Assembly: GCA_946539855.1 (NCBI GenBank)
Contig: CAMNHV010000020.1
Coordinates: forward strand, 1-31,242
DNA length: 31,242 bases
Reading direction: 5' to 3'
From: CAG-791 sp002449595
GTDB taxonomy: Bacteria; Bacillota; Clostridia; Lachnospirales; Lachnospiraceae
In this document: piece by piece, positions 23,705 through 31,242 of the stretch
Layout: each line of letters opens with the position of its first letter
Position numbering within the stretch: position 1 is the first letter of the stretch
The notes under the pieces: model-generated
What the model was told of the DNA's origin: nothing
Seen by the model: the letters and a program-made list of their open reading frames with translations, nothing else
The model's database searches: none
Position numbers and translations under genes: made by a program

Positions 23705-24970
23705 TTACTTGAAGCAGTCCTTGATTGCCTCAATAATGATGTCCTGCTGCTCGGGTGTCATCTTGTTGTCGCTCGGCAGGCACAGGCCTCTCGCGAAGAT
23801 GTCCATGCCGGCGTCCGGCACGGTTCCCATGTCGATGTAGGCGTTGCTTCCTGCGCGGCCGCTGCCCGCTGCCGTGATGAACGGATTCATGCGGTAGACC
23901 GGCTGCATGTGCATCGGCTTCCAGATCGGCCTGCCCTCCGCGTTCAGTGCCGCGATCGATTCCAGGATCTCAGTCGGACAGCTTTTCCCTGATTCGGGGT
24001 TGTAGAGCGCGTCCTTCTCACCGCGCACCTGGCGGCACATGGCCTCCGGATCGATGATCATGCAGGAGAGCCAGTAGTTGGGAACCGAGTGCGCCGCGTC
24101 GAACGGGTTCATCCGGACCGGAAGTCCCTTCAGGCCTTCCTTGTATCTCTCGTAGATTGCCTTCTTCTGCGCGATGTGCTCTTCGAGGTAAGGCAGCTGG
24201 CCGCGGATCACGCCCGCGATGATGTTGCTCATCCGGTAGTTGTAGCCGAGCTCTTCGTGCTGGTACCAGGCAGCGTTCTCGCGGCTCTGCGTCGACCACT
24301 TGCGGATCCGGTCGCTGTCCGCCTTCGAGTCGGTCAGGAGCATTCCGCCGCTCGAGCCGGTGATGATCTTGTTGCCGTTGAAGCTCAGGATGCTGATGTC
24401 GCCGAACATGCCGGTCTGTACGCCGCGGTACGTCGCACCCAGGGACTCAGCCGCGTCTTCCACGATCAGCGCGCCGTGCCGGTTGCAGATCTCGCGGATC
24501 TCGCCGATCTTTCCGGGCGTTCCGTAGAGGTGCGCGATGACGACCAGCTTCACTTCGGGATAGATCTCGAAAGCCTTTTCCAGCGCTGTGGGATCCATGT
24601 TCCAGGTGTCGTATTCCGTGTCGATATACACCGCCTCGCCGTTCTCGTACGCGACAGGATTGACGGTGGCGTCGAATGTGAGGTCGCTGCAGAAAACCTT
24701 TTTCCCTTCAAGTGCGCCATGTCCGGGCGCCGGCTGGCCATAGATCTTCTCCGCGCACAGCCTGATCGCGAGATGCAGCGCCGCCGTGCCGCAGGAGAGG
24801 CCGACGGCATATTTCCTGCCCACGTAATTCGCGATCCACTTCTCGGCTTCGTCGATGTTCGCGCCGACGGTCGAGACCCAGTTTGTCTCGATCGCCTCAT
24901 TTACGTATTTCTGCTCGTCTCCGTGCATTGTCGGGGAGGAGAGCCAGACTTTCTTTTCGAATCTCTGCAT
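23705..24970 (-). CDS. pglE: PLP-dependent UDP-4-keto-sugar aminotransferase, PglE type
   Basis: This 421-residue DegT/DnrJ/EryC1/StrS aminotransferase has WLSSPTMHGDEQKYVNEA at 9-26, SCGTAALHL at 59-67, LIVEDAAESLGATY (168-181) and the PLP lysine Lys201 in FNGNKIITGSSGGM, the NGNKIIT form seen in PglE. WKPMHMQPVY near the C-terminus is also shared with the family. It should convert UDP-4-keto-6-deoxy-GlcNAc (made by the PglF-like enzyme) to the 4-amino sugar using glutamate. The nearest AAAGGA is ~14 nt from the ATG, so initiation may be weak. It lies between the dehydratase and PglC homologues. Confidence 0.9.
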   Translation of the reverse strand: MQRFEKKVWLSSPTMHGDEQKYVNEAIETNWVSTVGANIDEAEKWIANYVGRKYAVGLSCGTAALHLAIRLCAEKIYGQPAPGHGALEGKKVFCSDLTFDATVNPVAYENGEAVYIDTEYDTWNMDPTALEKAFEIYPEVKLVVIAHLYGTPGKIGEIREICNRHGALIVEDAAESLGATYRGVQTGMFGDISILSFNGNKIITGSSGGMLLTDSKADSDRIRKWSTQSRENAAWYQHEELGYNYRMSNIIAGVIRGQLPYLEEHIAQKKAIYERYKEGLKGLPVRMNPFDAAHSVPNYWLSCMIIDPEAMCRQVRGEKDALYNPESGKSCPTEILESIAALNAEGRPIWKPMHMQPVYRMNPFITAAGSGRAGSNAYIDMGTVPDAGMDIFARGLCLPSDNKMTPEQQDIIIEAIKDCFK

Positions 24971-25070
24971 TGTGAATTGGTGGTCCTTTCGTACTTCTAT
25001 TCTTTGGATTACGGCTTTTTTGAGCCTTCTTTAATTTGTGCCGTAGTCTCTCTATTTGCTCTGGGCTGTT

Positions 25071-25110
25071 TTACGGTCCTAAGTATCCTTAGCACTCATC
25101 TGGTCCGTAA
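25071..25110. other. Stem-loop in the 163-bp gap before the aminotransferase gene
   Basis: TTACGG (25071-25076) pairs with CCGTAA (25105-25110), and inside it CTAAG (25079-25083) pairs with CTTAG (25088-25092) around a 4-nt loop. The gap 24971-25133 is AT-rich for this locus and holds no coding sequence. No U-run follows on the minus strand. It may be a processing or attenuation site between the dehydratase and aminotransferase cistrons. Confidence 0.45.
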
Positions 25111-25133
25111 TTCCAGCAGCCACGACGACTTTG

Positions 25134-27002
25134 CTATTGAAGTCCACCAGTATATGTAGGGACCAAATCGCGGACCAGCTTTCTTATATCCTCCTGATCC
25201 TCCATCGTCGCGGCGATCTTGAGGCGGTCGAGCTGCGCGAAGAACTGCACTTCGTCGTACTCGAGCGGGCGGCCGATGTGGATCTGGCGGTTCGCCGTGT
25301 CCTTCAGGCCCTCTTCTGACATGAGCATTTCTTCGTAAAGTTTTTCGCCGGGGCGGAGGCCGGTGAAGCGGATCTCGATGTCCTCGCCGACGCGGTAGCC
25401 GGAGAGGCGGATGAGGTTCTCCGCGAGGTCCAGGATGCGGACCGGCTCGCCCATGTCGAGGACGAAGATCTCGCCGCCCTTTGCGTAGGCGCCTGCCTGC
25501 AGGACGAGGGAGACTGCCTCGGGGATCGTCATGAAGTAGCGGATGATGTTCGGGTCGGTGACCGTCACAGGGCCGCCGGCCGCGATCTGCTTGCGGAACA
25601 GCGGAATGACGGAGCCGTTGCTGCCGAGGACGTTGCCGAAGCGGACCGCCACGAAGTTGGTGTCGTAGTGGTTGTTAAACGTCTGGATGATCATCTCGCA
25701 GATGCGCTTGGTCGCACCCATGATGCTGGTCGGGTTGACGGCCTTGTCTGTGGAGATCAGGACGAAGCGCTCCGTGCCGTTCTGAGCGGCCGCCATTGCG
25801 GTCTTCCAGGTGCCGAACACGTTGTTTTTCACAGCTTCGCAAGGGCTGTCTTCCATCAGCGGCACGTGCTTGTGCGCCGCGGCGTGGTAGACGATGTCCG
25901 GATGGTAGGTCTCAAAGATCCAGGAGATGCGGCTCGTGTTGCGGACCGAGGCGATGAGAACGACCAGGTTCAGGTCCGGGTGCGCTGCCTTCAGCTCCTG
26001 CTGGATGTCGTAGGCGTTGTTCTCGTAGATATCGACGATGATCAGCTGCGCCGGCTTGTGCCCCGCGATCTGGCGGCAAAGCTCGCTTCCGATGGAACCG
26101 CCGCCGCCCGTGACGAGGACGACCTTGTCCTGCACGTAGCCGATGATGGAGTCGATATCGATCTGCACCGGCTCGCGGCCGAGCAGGTCCTCGACCTCGA
26201 CGTCGCGCAGTCTCGAGACGCTGACGTCGCCGTTGATGAGCTGGTACATGCCGGGCAGGGTCCGCATCTTGCAGCCCGTCGTGTTGCAGATCTCAAGGAT
26301 CTCTCTGCGGACCTTCGTCGACGCGGAAGGAATCGCCAGAATGATCTCGTCGATGTGCAGGCTGTCCGCGTACTCCGGGATCTTGTCCCTGCCGCCGACG
26401 ACCTTGATGCCCTGGATATAATGGCCCCACTTCTCCTTGTCATCGTCGATGATGCAACGGATGACCATCGTGGAATAGTGGCTGCCGAGGATCTCCTTGA
26501 TGATGATGTTGCCCGCCTCGCCGGCGCCGACGATCATGACCTGCGTGCTGTTTGTCCGGTTTTCATTCCTGTGCTTGAGGCTCCGCAGGAACCGGTAGGA
26601 GAACCGGCTCGCAAAGACAAACGAGATCAGGAAAAAGACATACAGGAAATAATAGCTCTTCGGCACCGCCTGGCTTCCGCTGAAGCGGAACACCTGCAGG
26701 ACAGGGATGGCGGCGACGCCCGAGAGCACGCACGCAAGCACAAGATTCTGCAGCTCCGTCTCTCCCGCGAACGCCCACAGCGAACTGTACAGCCGGAAGA
26801 AATGGAAGATCAGGACCGTGATCACGATATTCACCGGGATCGCGCGCATGACCGGCTGCAGGAACATGTCCGGGATCGTGTCGATATTAAATTCATATCT
26901 CACCAGAAGCGACAGGAAGCTGGCCGCGATCACCGTGATCACGTCGTAGACGATCAGCGCCGTTCTCCTTGTAAACTTCTGGTAGTTAAATGGTTTCTTC
27001 AT
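25134..27002 (-). CDS. pglF: UDP-GlcNAc 4,6-dehydratase, PglF/CapD/WbpM type
   Basis: This 622-residue membrane enzyme has the full two-part layout. Four hydrophobic segments (~14-34, 54-70, 86-105, 116-136) are followed by a first Rossmann domain with MIVGAGEAGNIIIKE (156-170), then the catalytic SDR domain with VLVTGGGGSIGSELCR (295-310), the PglF/WbpM-type ISTDKAVNPT (416-425; Thr-Asp-Lys) and SIMGATKR. The product should be UDP-4-keto-6-deoxy-GlcNAc, the substrate of PglE. Length matches full-length PglF/WbpM rather than the soluble FlaA1 type. It begins 12 nt after the Wzy-like gene with no clear Shine-Dalgarno. Confidence 0.92.
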   Translation of the reverse strand: MKKPFNYQKFTRRTALIVYDVITVIAASFLSLLVRYEFNIDTIPDMFLQPVMRAIPVNIVITVLIFHFFRLYSSLWAFAGETELQNLVLACVLSGVAAIPVLQVFRFSGSQAVPKSYYFLYVFFLISFVFASRFSYRFLRSLKHRNENRTNSTQVMIVGAGEAGNIIIKEILGSHYSTMVIRCIIDDDKEKWGHYIQGIKVVGGRDKIPEYADSLHIDEIILAIPSASTKVRREILEICNTTGCKMRTLPGMYQLINGDVSVSRLRDVEVEDLLGREPVQIDIDSIIGYVQDKVVLVTGGGGSIGSELCRQIAGHKPAQLIIVDIYENNAYDIQQELKAAHPDLNLVVLIASVRNTSRISWIFETYHPDIVYHAAAHKHVPLMEDSPCEAVKNNVFGTWKTAMAAAQNGTERFVLISTDKAVNPTSIMGATKRICEMIIQTFNNHYDTNFVAVRFGNVLGSNGSVIPLFRKQIAAGGPVTVTDPNIIRYFMTIPEAVSLVLQAGAYAKGGEIFVLDMGEPVRILDLAENLIRLSGYRVGEDIEIRFTGLRPGEKLYEEMLMSEEGLKDTANRQIHIGRPLEYDEVQFFAQLDRLKIAATMEDQEDIRKLVRDLVPTYTGGLQ

Positions 27003-27014
27003 AATTGTTTTCGG

Positions 27015-29615
27015 TCATTCTGTCTTTGTATGCTTCTCAAAGCGCACGAACAGCGGCGCGACCGCCAGAAGAAGCAGCGCCGTCATCGGGTTGCAGAGGT
27101 GGAAGACCCACTCGACAAGCCCCGTCATGCCGAACGCGAAGATCGCCGCGAACGGCAGGATGTCGAAGGAGTCCGCCCCGCATCTTCTGCTATTATAGTA
27201 CATCGCCGCGCGGATCAGGGTCATCGCGAGGAACAGCAGGAAGACCGCGCCGGCCGCGATGCCGTGATCGTACATCACTTGAAGAAAAGTGTTATGCGCA
27301 TGCACCTGCACGGATCCGTCCGGAAGTGTCGCTCCCATGTGGTCGTGCCCTGTCATGTTCATGTCGCCGAGGTAGGCGCGCCAGATGTCGACGCGGCCGT
27401 TCGTGTAATCCTCCTGCGGAGCGCCGGAACCGCCTGCGCCCGCGCCGCCGCCGTTTCCGTCGTCAGGCGTATAGACGATGGAGCTCTGCTCGATCTCGTG
27501 GGCGAGGATCATCGCCTCCTCTTCTTCTCTGTGCGTCCGGCTGTGCTCCTCGTCGAAGTAGGAATATTCCTTTTCCGGAATGCCGAACAGCTTGTCCCCG
27601 AAGACCTGCACGAACCGCTCGACGCACATGTAGTAGTGCGAATCCCAGTGATTTCCCCTGAGGACTCTCTCCGGCCAGGTCTCGAGCTCGCTCATGACCG
27701 GCTGGTCGAACATCGGCGGCAGGATCCTCTGCAGCGTGAAGACGCCGGGAAGCAGGATCACCACCGACAGAACCAGCACCGCGGCGCGCTGCACGAAGAT
27801 CCCGAGGCCCTTTACAAAGCCCGGGCGCAGGTACGCGCACGAGAGCGCGAGCACCGCCGCGATCATGACCGCCGCCGCGAACACGCCGGTCCGCGACATG
27901 GTCATCAGGAGGTAGCTGCCGGCTGTCCCGAACAGCGTGAATTCCCTCCACTGGAAGCAGAGCTTTCTGCCCCGCGGCACGTCCGTCGTCATGTTCAGCT
28001 TGCGGACGACGCGGGTCGTGATGGCGGCGAGGACCGCCGTGAGGTAGACCGCCGTGATCGTCACGGTGTGCGACGACATCGCAAACCTCGTGTAGTTGAA
28101 GGACAGATAGTAGCGGTGCATCAGGCACCACGCGACCGCGCACATGAAGTGCAGGCAGATGCCGCGGCTTAGATCTTCCAGCCACAGATCCCTTTCCTCC
28201 CAGCACATGTAGCGCAGGTAAAACAGCAGGTAAAAAGCGATGAGGACCACGATCCACCATCTCCCGCCGCGCAGCAGGATCGCCGCTGCCGAGAACACGG
28301 CCGCCAGCGTCGCATACAAGATCGATGCGGGAGCCTTTTTCTCGCGCGAAGAATACCTGACGAAGGCGTATTTCTGCAGGAGTGCGATCACGATGCGCCC
28401 GGTCAGGACGATCAGGATCAGCGTCATCGCAAGAACCTGGTTGTTCAGGTCATATTCTTTTACGTCCGGGCCGAGCCGGTGCGTGAAATACCAGATCACG
28501 GAGGCCGCCGAGGACACGGCGAGCCACACGTTGCCCGCCACCGTCACCAGATCCGAGAGCTTGAACGTCAGCAGAAGCATCACGTCAAAGGCGATCAGCA
28601 TCCTGCGCGCCGACAGGAAGTGGTGAATGTTGTAGAGGCCGTTCATGTACTGGCAGCAGTAGTGGAAGATCAGCGCCACCGTCACCATGATGAGGTAGTG
28701 CCGCCACGAAGTCCGCAGCTTCTCCGACGTCATGAAGTCCGGCACGCCCGCGCGGTCATGCCACAATGCATAGATCACGACGAGAAAAACAACAGTCGCA
28801 CCAATCGTGTACGTCAGGATATCCGACAGACGGTCGTCGAACATCTTCATCGGGATGATCATGATGAGTGCCGCCGCATAAAGCACCGAGGCGACCGGCG
28901 TCAGCGTCACACGGAGCACCGCGTCCGCGCTGGTCAGGCGGTTTCTCGACGGATTCCGGTCGAACCACTCGCGCACGAGGCGGATCAGAACCGCGAAGAA
29001 AGCCAGGATCCCGAGGATCACAAGCCCGGTCTTCCCCTTCGTGATCGGCATGCGGTAGTGTGCCGCCATCGCGAGCGCCGCGCCGTCCACGGTCGAATCG
29101 TTGTAGAATGCGCTGCGGCAGACAGGCGCTGCCGGACCTTTTCCCTCCGCTGACGGAGGCACGTCCGAGGCCTCCTCGAAGCCGATGCGGGCACTGCCGT
29201 ACTTGCAGTTGATCGTGACGACGTAGTCACGACCCGGCACGAGGTCCACGTCCATCTCCGCGGAGACGAACCCGGGCACTTCGCCCTCCCCGATGAGGAC
29301 CGGCTGCTGCGCCAGCATCGGGAAGCTCCCGTCCTCTTTCGGCTCAAAGAGCCGGACTTCGATCTGGACGCAGTCCTCGAGGCTCTCGACATAGATGTCC
29401 AGATGGTCCAGGTGCGCGTAAGACGCAGTAAATGTGCCGCCCGCGTCGTGATCCCGGTCCACGGCGTCCGAGATCCTCGTCACCGCGCCGGAACCCGGGA
29501 AGACGTGCGTCTCCTTCAGGACCCGCAGCGGGTAGACCAGGAGAATGAGGATCGCCATGAGGGCGAGAAGCACCGCGGTGGTCGCGTTTTTCTTGTAAAC
29601 GACAGAGCGCATCAT
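27015..29615 (-). CDS. Wzy/WaaL-like polymerase or ligase with large N-terminal outer domain
   Basis: This 866-residue protein has one membrane segment (~12-30), then ~165 soluble residues (31-195) that read as a beta-sandwich-like outer domain (HLDHLDIYVESLEDCVQIEVRL, GRDYVVTINCKYGS), then about ten or more membrane spans. Near the C-terminus (~770) VHAHNTFLQVMYDHGI is the Wzy_C/O-antigen ligase motif with its key His, and SRTGVFAAAVMI lies in the preceding region. It should polymerise or transfer the lipid-linked repeat unit outside the membrane. A Gly-rich stretch (GNGGGAGAGGSG) sits in the large outer loop around 27425-27470. The start overlaps the upstream stop as ATGA. Polymerase versus ligase cannot be decided. 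Confidence 0.75.
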   Translation of the reverse strand: MMRSVVYKKNATTAVLLALMAILILLVYPLRVLKETHVFPGSGAVTRISDAVDRDHDAGGTFTASYAHLDHLDIYVESLEDCVQIEVRLFEPKEDGSFPMLAQQPVLIGEGEVPGFVSAEMDVDLVPGRDYVVTINCKYGSARIGFEEASDVPPSAEGKGPAAPVCRSAFYNDSTVDGAALAMAAHYRMPITKGKTGLVILGILAFFAVLIRLVREWFDRNPSRNRLTSADAVLRVTLTPVASVLYAAALIMIIPMKMFDDRLSDILTYTIGATVVFLVVIYALWHDRAGVPDFMTSEKLRTSWRHYLIMVTVALIFHYCCQYMNGLYNIHHFLSARRMLIAFDVMLLLTFKLSDLVTVAGNVWLAVSSAASVIWYFTHRLGPDVKEYDLNNQVLAMTLILIVLTGRIVIALLQKYAFVRYSSREKKAPASILYATLAAVFSAAAILLRGGRWWIVVLIAFYLLFYLRYMCWEERDLWLEDLSRGICLHFMCAVAWCLMHRYYLSFNYTRFAMSSHTVTITAVYLTAVLAAITTRVVRKLNMTTDVPRGRKLCFQWREFTLFGTAGSYLLMTMSRTGVFAAAVMIAAVLALSCAYLRPGFVKGLGIFVQRAAVLVLSVVILLPGVFTLQRILPPMFDQPVMSELETWPERVLRGNHWDSHYYMCVERFVQVFGDKLFGIPEKEYSYFDEEHSRTHREEEEAMILAHEIEQSSIVYTPDDGNGGGAGAGGSGAPQEDYTNGRVDIWRAYLGDMNMTGHDHMGATLPDGSVQVHAHNTFLQVMYDHGIAAGAVFLLFLAMTLIRAAMYYNSRRCGADSFDILPFAAIFAFGMTGLVEWVFHLCNPMTALLLLAVAPLFVRFEKHTKTE

Positions 29616-31219
29616 AGGCTGTTCGTTCCTTCCTGCGCATCATCCGTTGTCTGCCGGATCACATACTGAGGCGCGCTGCTCACCGTAATATAAGTCCTGC
29701 CGATGTACTCGCCCGCGAGGCCGAGCACAAGCATGATCATTCCGCCGAAAAAGACTATGGCACTCATCATCGCCGAGAATCCCGCAGGGACTGCCGGGTT
29801 CACCAGCTTCTTGATCACGGTGTAGATCCCGTACAGGAAGCCCGCGAACGCGAATGCGCTGCCGCAGAGTGTCGCAATTCGAAGCGGCTTGATGGAAAAG
29901 GCTGTAAACCCGTTCATCCAGAGCGTCAGCAGCTTGGTGAACGTGTAGCCGCTCGTTCCGATCTCCCGCTTCCTGTGCTGTACGGGGACGTTGACGATAT
30001 TCTTTGTGGCGCGGAGGACGAGGCCGATCAGGTACGGATAGGAGTTCCGGTACCGGAGCACTTCGTCCGCGACGAAGCCGCGCATCGCGAAATAGCTTGT
30101 CACGCGCAGGTCCTTCGGCTTGCCGAGCATCACCCTCGTCATGGACTCGTTCATCGCGGTCCCGAGGTTGCGCGCCGCCGAGTGCTGTTTGTGCTCATAG
30201 CTCGCGTAGGCGGCGTCGGCGCCGTCCTCGATCGCCTTGATGAGCTTGCCGCACTCGTCCGCCGGCGTCTGCCCGTCGTCGTCGAGGCAGATCACGATGT
30301 CGGCGCCCTTTTCCCGCGCACATCCGATGCCCGCCATGAGCGCGGCGTGCTGTCCGAAGTTGCGCGCGAACTCGATCCCGGTGCGCCTGCCCGGGTCTTC
30401 CTTGCAAAGTGTCTGAATCGTCTCGAACGTCGCGTCGGGCGAGCCGTCGCAGACCATGACGATCCGCCAGTCAAAGCGGTCTTCCTCCGCCATCGCCGCG
30501 TCGATCTCCTTCACGACGCTGGGCAGGGTCTTTTCCGAGCGGTAGCACGGAAGGACGAACGCGACCTTTTTGCGCTCCTCAGCGCCCTGTCTCTCTTCCG
30601 GGATCTGCAGGAGTCCCGCGCGGTACTGCCTGCGGCAGTGCTCCATCGCGAGCGCCTCGTCCAGGGACTCGGGCGTGATCTCGAGGACGTACATGTCCTC
30701 TTTCGTCCCGTCGGTCCGGACGACGTCCCGCAAAAGGTCCTTCTTGATCATGCCGATGCTCTCACAGCTGTTGATCGACGTGATATTGAAAGTGAAGATG
30801 CGGGAGAAAGCGCTTTTCGCGCCGTAGGTATCGAAGACGTAGCGGATGCCGAGGCGCATCGCCTCGCGGGCGATCCCCTTGCCGACCGCGCTGTCCTCGC
30901 CGAGGAAGTAGCCGACCTCGACGGGCCGGTTCTCGGGGTCCTCGAGGAAGGTGCTCACGTCGTTGAAGACCTGGCAGCCGACCGGCTTATAGCCGTCCGT
31001 CTTGTCACAGATGATCAGATGGAGGACTTCACCGGTCTCCACCTTCTCATGAAAATAGCGCACCTCCTGATCGAGCGTCAGCTTCTCCATGTAAATATAA
31101 TTCAGCCGCACGCGGTCGTTGTTGCGCCACTCTATCACTTTTTCGCAGTCGGACAGTTCCATCCGCCGAAGCGCGGAAACTTTGCCCTCTGCGATGTAGG
31201 TTTTCATTGAATTATCCAT
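29612..31219 (-). CDS. Fusion of GNAT acetyltransferase and polyprenyl-phosphate-type GT2
   Basis: This 535-residue protein has two domains. Residues ~1-185 are a RimJ/PseH-like GNAT (LRRMELSDCEKVIEWRNNDR, acetyl-CoA loop GKGIAREAM at ~113-121, NITSINSCESIGM). Residues ~216-535 are a GT2 of the DPM1/GtrB/ArnC type: VAFVLPCYRSEKTLPSVV, MVCDGSPD, ARNFGQHAALMAGI, LDDDGQTPA (312-320) and two C-terminal membrane spans with GLAGEYIGRTYI. The GT2 half should load a sugar onto polyprenyl phosphate, with the GNAT half acetylating the same or a related amino sugar. No stop or start separates the two, and the linker is ~30 residues. ATG at 31219 or 31207 is the start; the upstream region is cut at 31242. 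Confidence 0.85.
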   Translation of the reverse strand: MDNSMKTYIAEGKVSALRRMELSDCEKVIEWRNNDRVRLNYIYMEKLTLDQEVRYFHEKVETGEVLHLIICDKTDGYKPVGCQVFNDVSTFLEDPENRPVEVGYFLGEDSAVGKGIAREAMRLGIRYVFDTYGAKSAFSRIFTFNITSINSCESIGMIKKDLLRDVVRTDGTKEDMYVLEITPESLDEALAMEHCRRQYRAGLLQIPEERQGAEERKKVAFVLPCYRSEKTLPSVVKEIDAAMAEEDRFDWRIVMVCDGSPDATFETIQTLCKEDPGRRTGIEFARNFGQHAALMAGIGCAREKGADIVICLDDDGQTPADECGKLIKAIEDGADAAYASYEHKQHSAARNLGTAMNESMTRVMLGKPKDLRVTSYFAMRGFVADEVLRYRNSYPYLIGLVLRATKNIVNVPVQHRKREIGTSGYTFTKLLTLWMNGFTAFSIKPLRIATLCGSAFAFAGFLYGIYTVIKKLVNPAVPAGFSAMMSAIVFFGGMIMLVLGLAGEYIGRTYITVSSAPQYVIRQTTDDAQEGTNSL

Positions 31220-31242
31220 AACACTTTATTCTATCATTTTTT

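Noticed and set aside
25668..28172. 834-residue plus-strand open frame, and other long plus-strand frames
   Set aside because: They lie antisense to strongly supported minus-strand genes and are rich in Arg, Asp, His and Val in the way GC-rich mirror frames are. None shows a protein motif or a good start.

Overview
The window (about 60% G+C by eye) is a large surface-glycan assembly locus, and every gene I can support lies on the minus strand. Short intergenic gaps, ATGA/GTGA stop-start overlaps, clear Shine-Dalgarno sites and the gene families present suggest a Gram-positive, Clostridia-type Firmicute, perhaps a high-GC Lachnospiraceae. That assignment is inference, because the window holds no rRNA or other taxonomic marker.

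In the direction of transcription (from 31219 down to 1) the layout is as follows. (a) 31219-19595 is a Pgl-like initiation and assembly module. It holds a GNAT-GT2 fusion, a Wzy/WaaL-like membrane protein with a large N-terminal outer domain, a PglF-type UDP-HexNAc 4,6-dehydratase, a PglE-type aminotransferase, a PglC-type phosphoglycosyl transferase, an ATP-grasp ligase, a PglA-like GT4 and a WbpO/TviB-type UDP-HexNAc 6-dehydrogenase with its own extended -10 promoter. (b) 19380-15471 is an interruption of genes not obviously tied to glycans: a serine hydrolase, a GNAT acetyltransferase, a PgeF/YfiH protein and a flavin-reductase-like protein. A striking array of 61-bp tandem repeats fills the 400-bp gap inside it. 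(c) 15301-1 is a second glycan operon behind a good sigma-70-type promoter (15391-15419). It holds a WbpP/TviC-type epimerase, a sugar-type formyltransferase, a DUF2334 deacetylase-like protein, three consecutive GT4s, a second deacetylase-like protein, an AsnB-family amidotransferase, another GT4, an SGNH-hydrolase-like membrane protein, a second AsnB-family protein, a GT2 and the start of a GT11 fucosyltransferase cut by the window edge.

Taken together, the locus should make a lipid-linked repeat unit starting from a 4-amino-4,6-dideoxy-HexNAc sugar (PglF, PglE, PglC). It should extend the unit with several GT4/GT2 enzymes, one probably adding fucose, and polymerise or transfer it through the Wzy/WaaL-like protein. 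WbpO plus WbpP homologues give a complete route to UDP-GalNAcA. Two AsnB-like amidotransferases and a formyltransferase nearby suggest an amidated, perhaps N-formylated, uronamide of the kind known from Pseudomonas aeruginosa O6. No flippase and no PglD-type acetyltransferase are seen in the window.

The parts most worth a second look are the structured 61-bp repeat array, the PglFEC module with an ATP-grasp enzyme where PglD would be expected, the uronamide/formyl gene set, the GNAT-GT2 fusion, repeat-derived low-complexity inserts in three adjacent GT4s, and a small remnant of a second epimerase copy.
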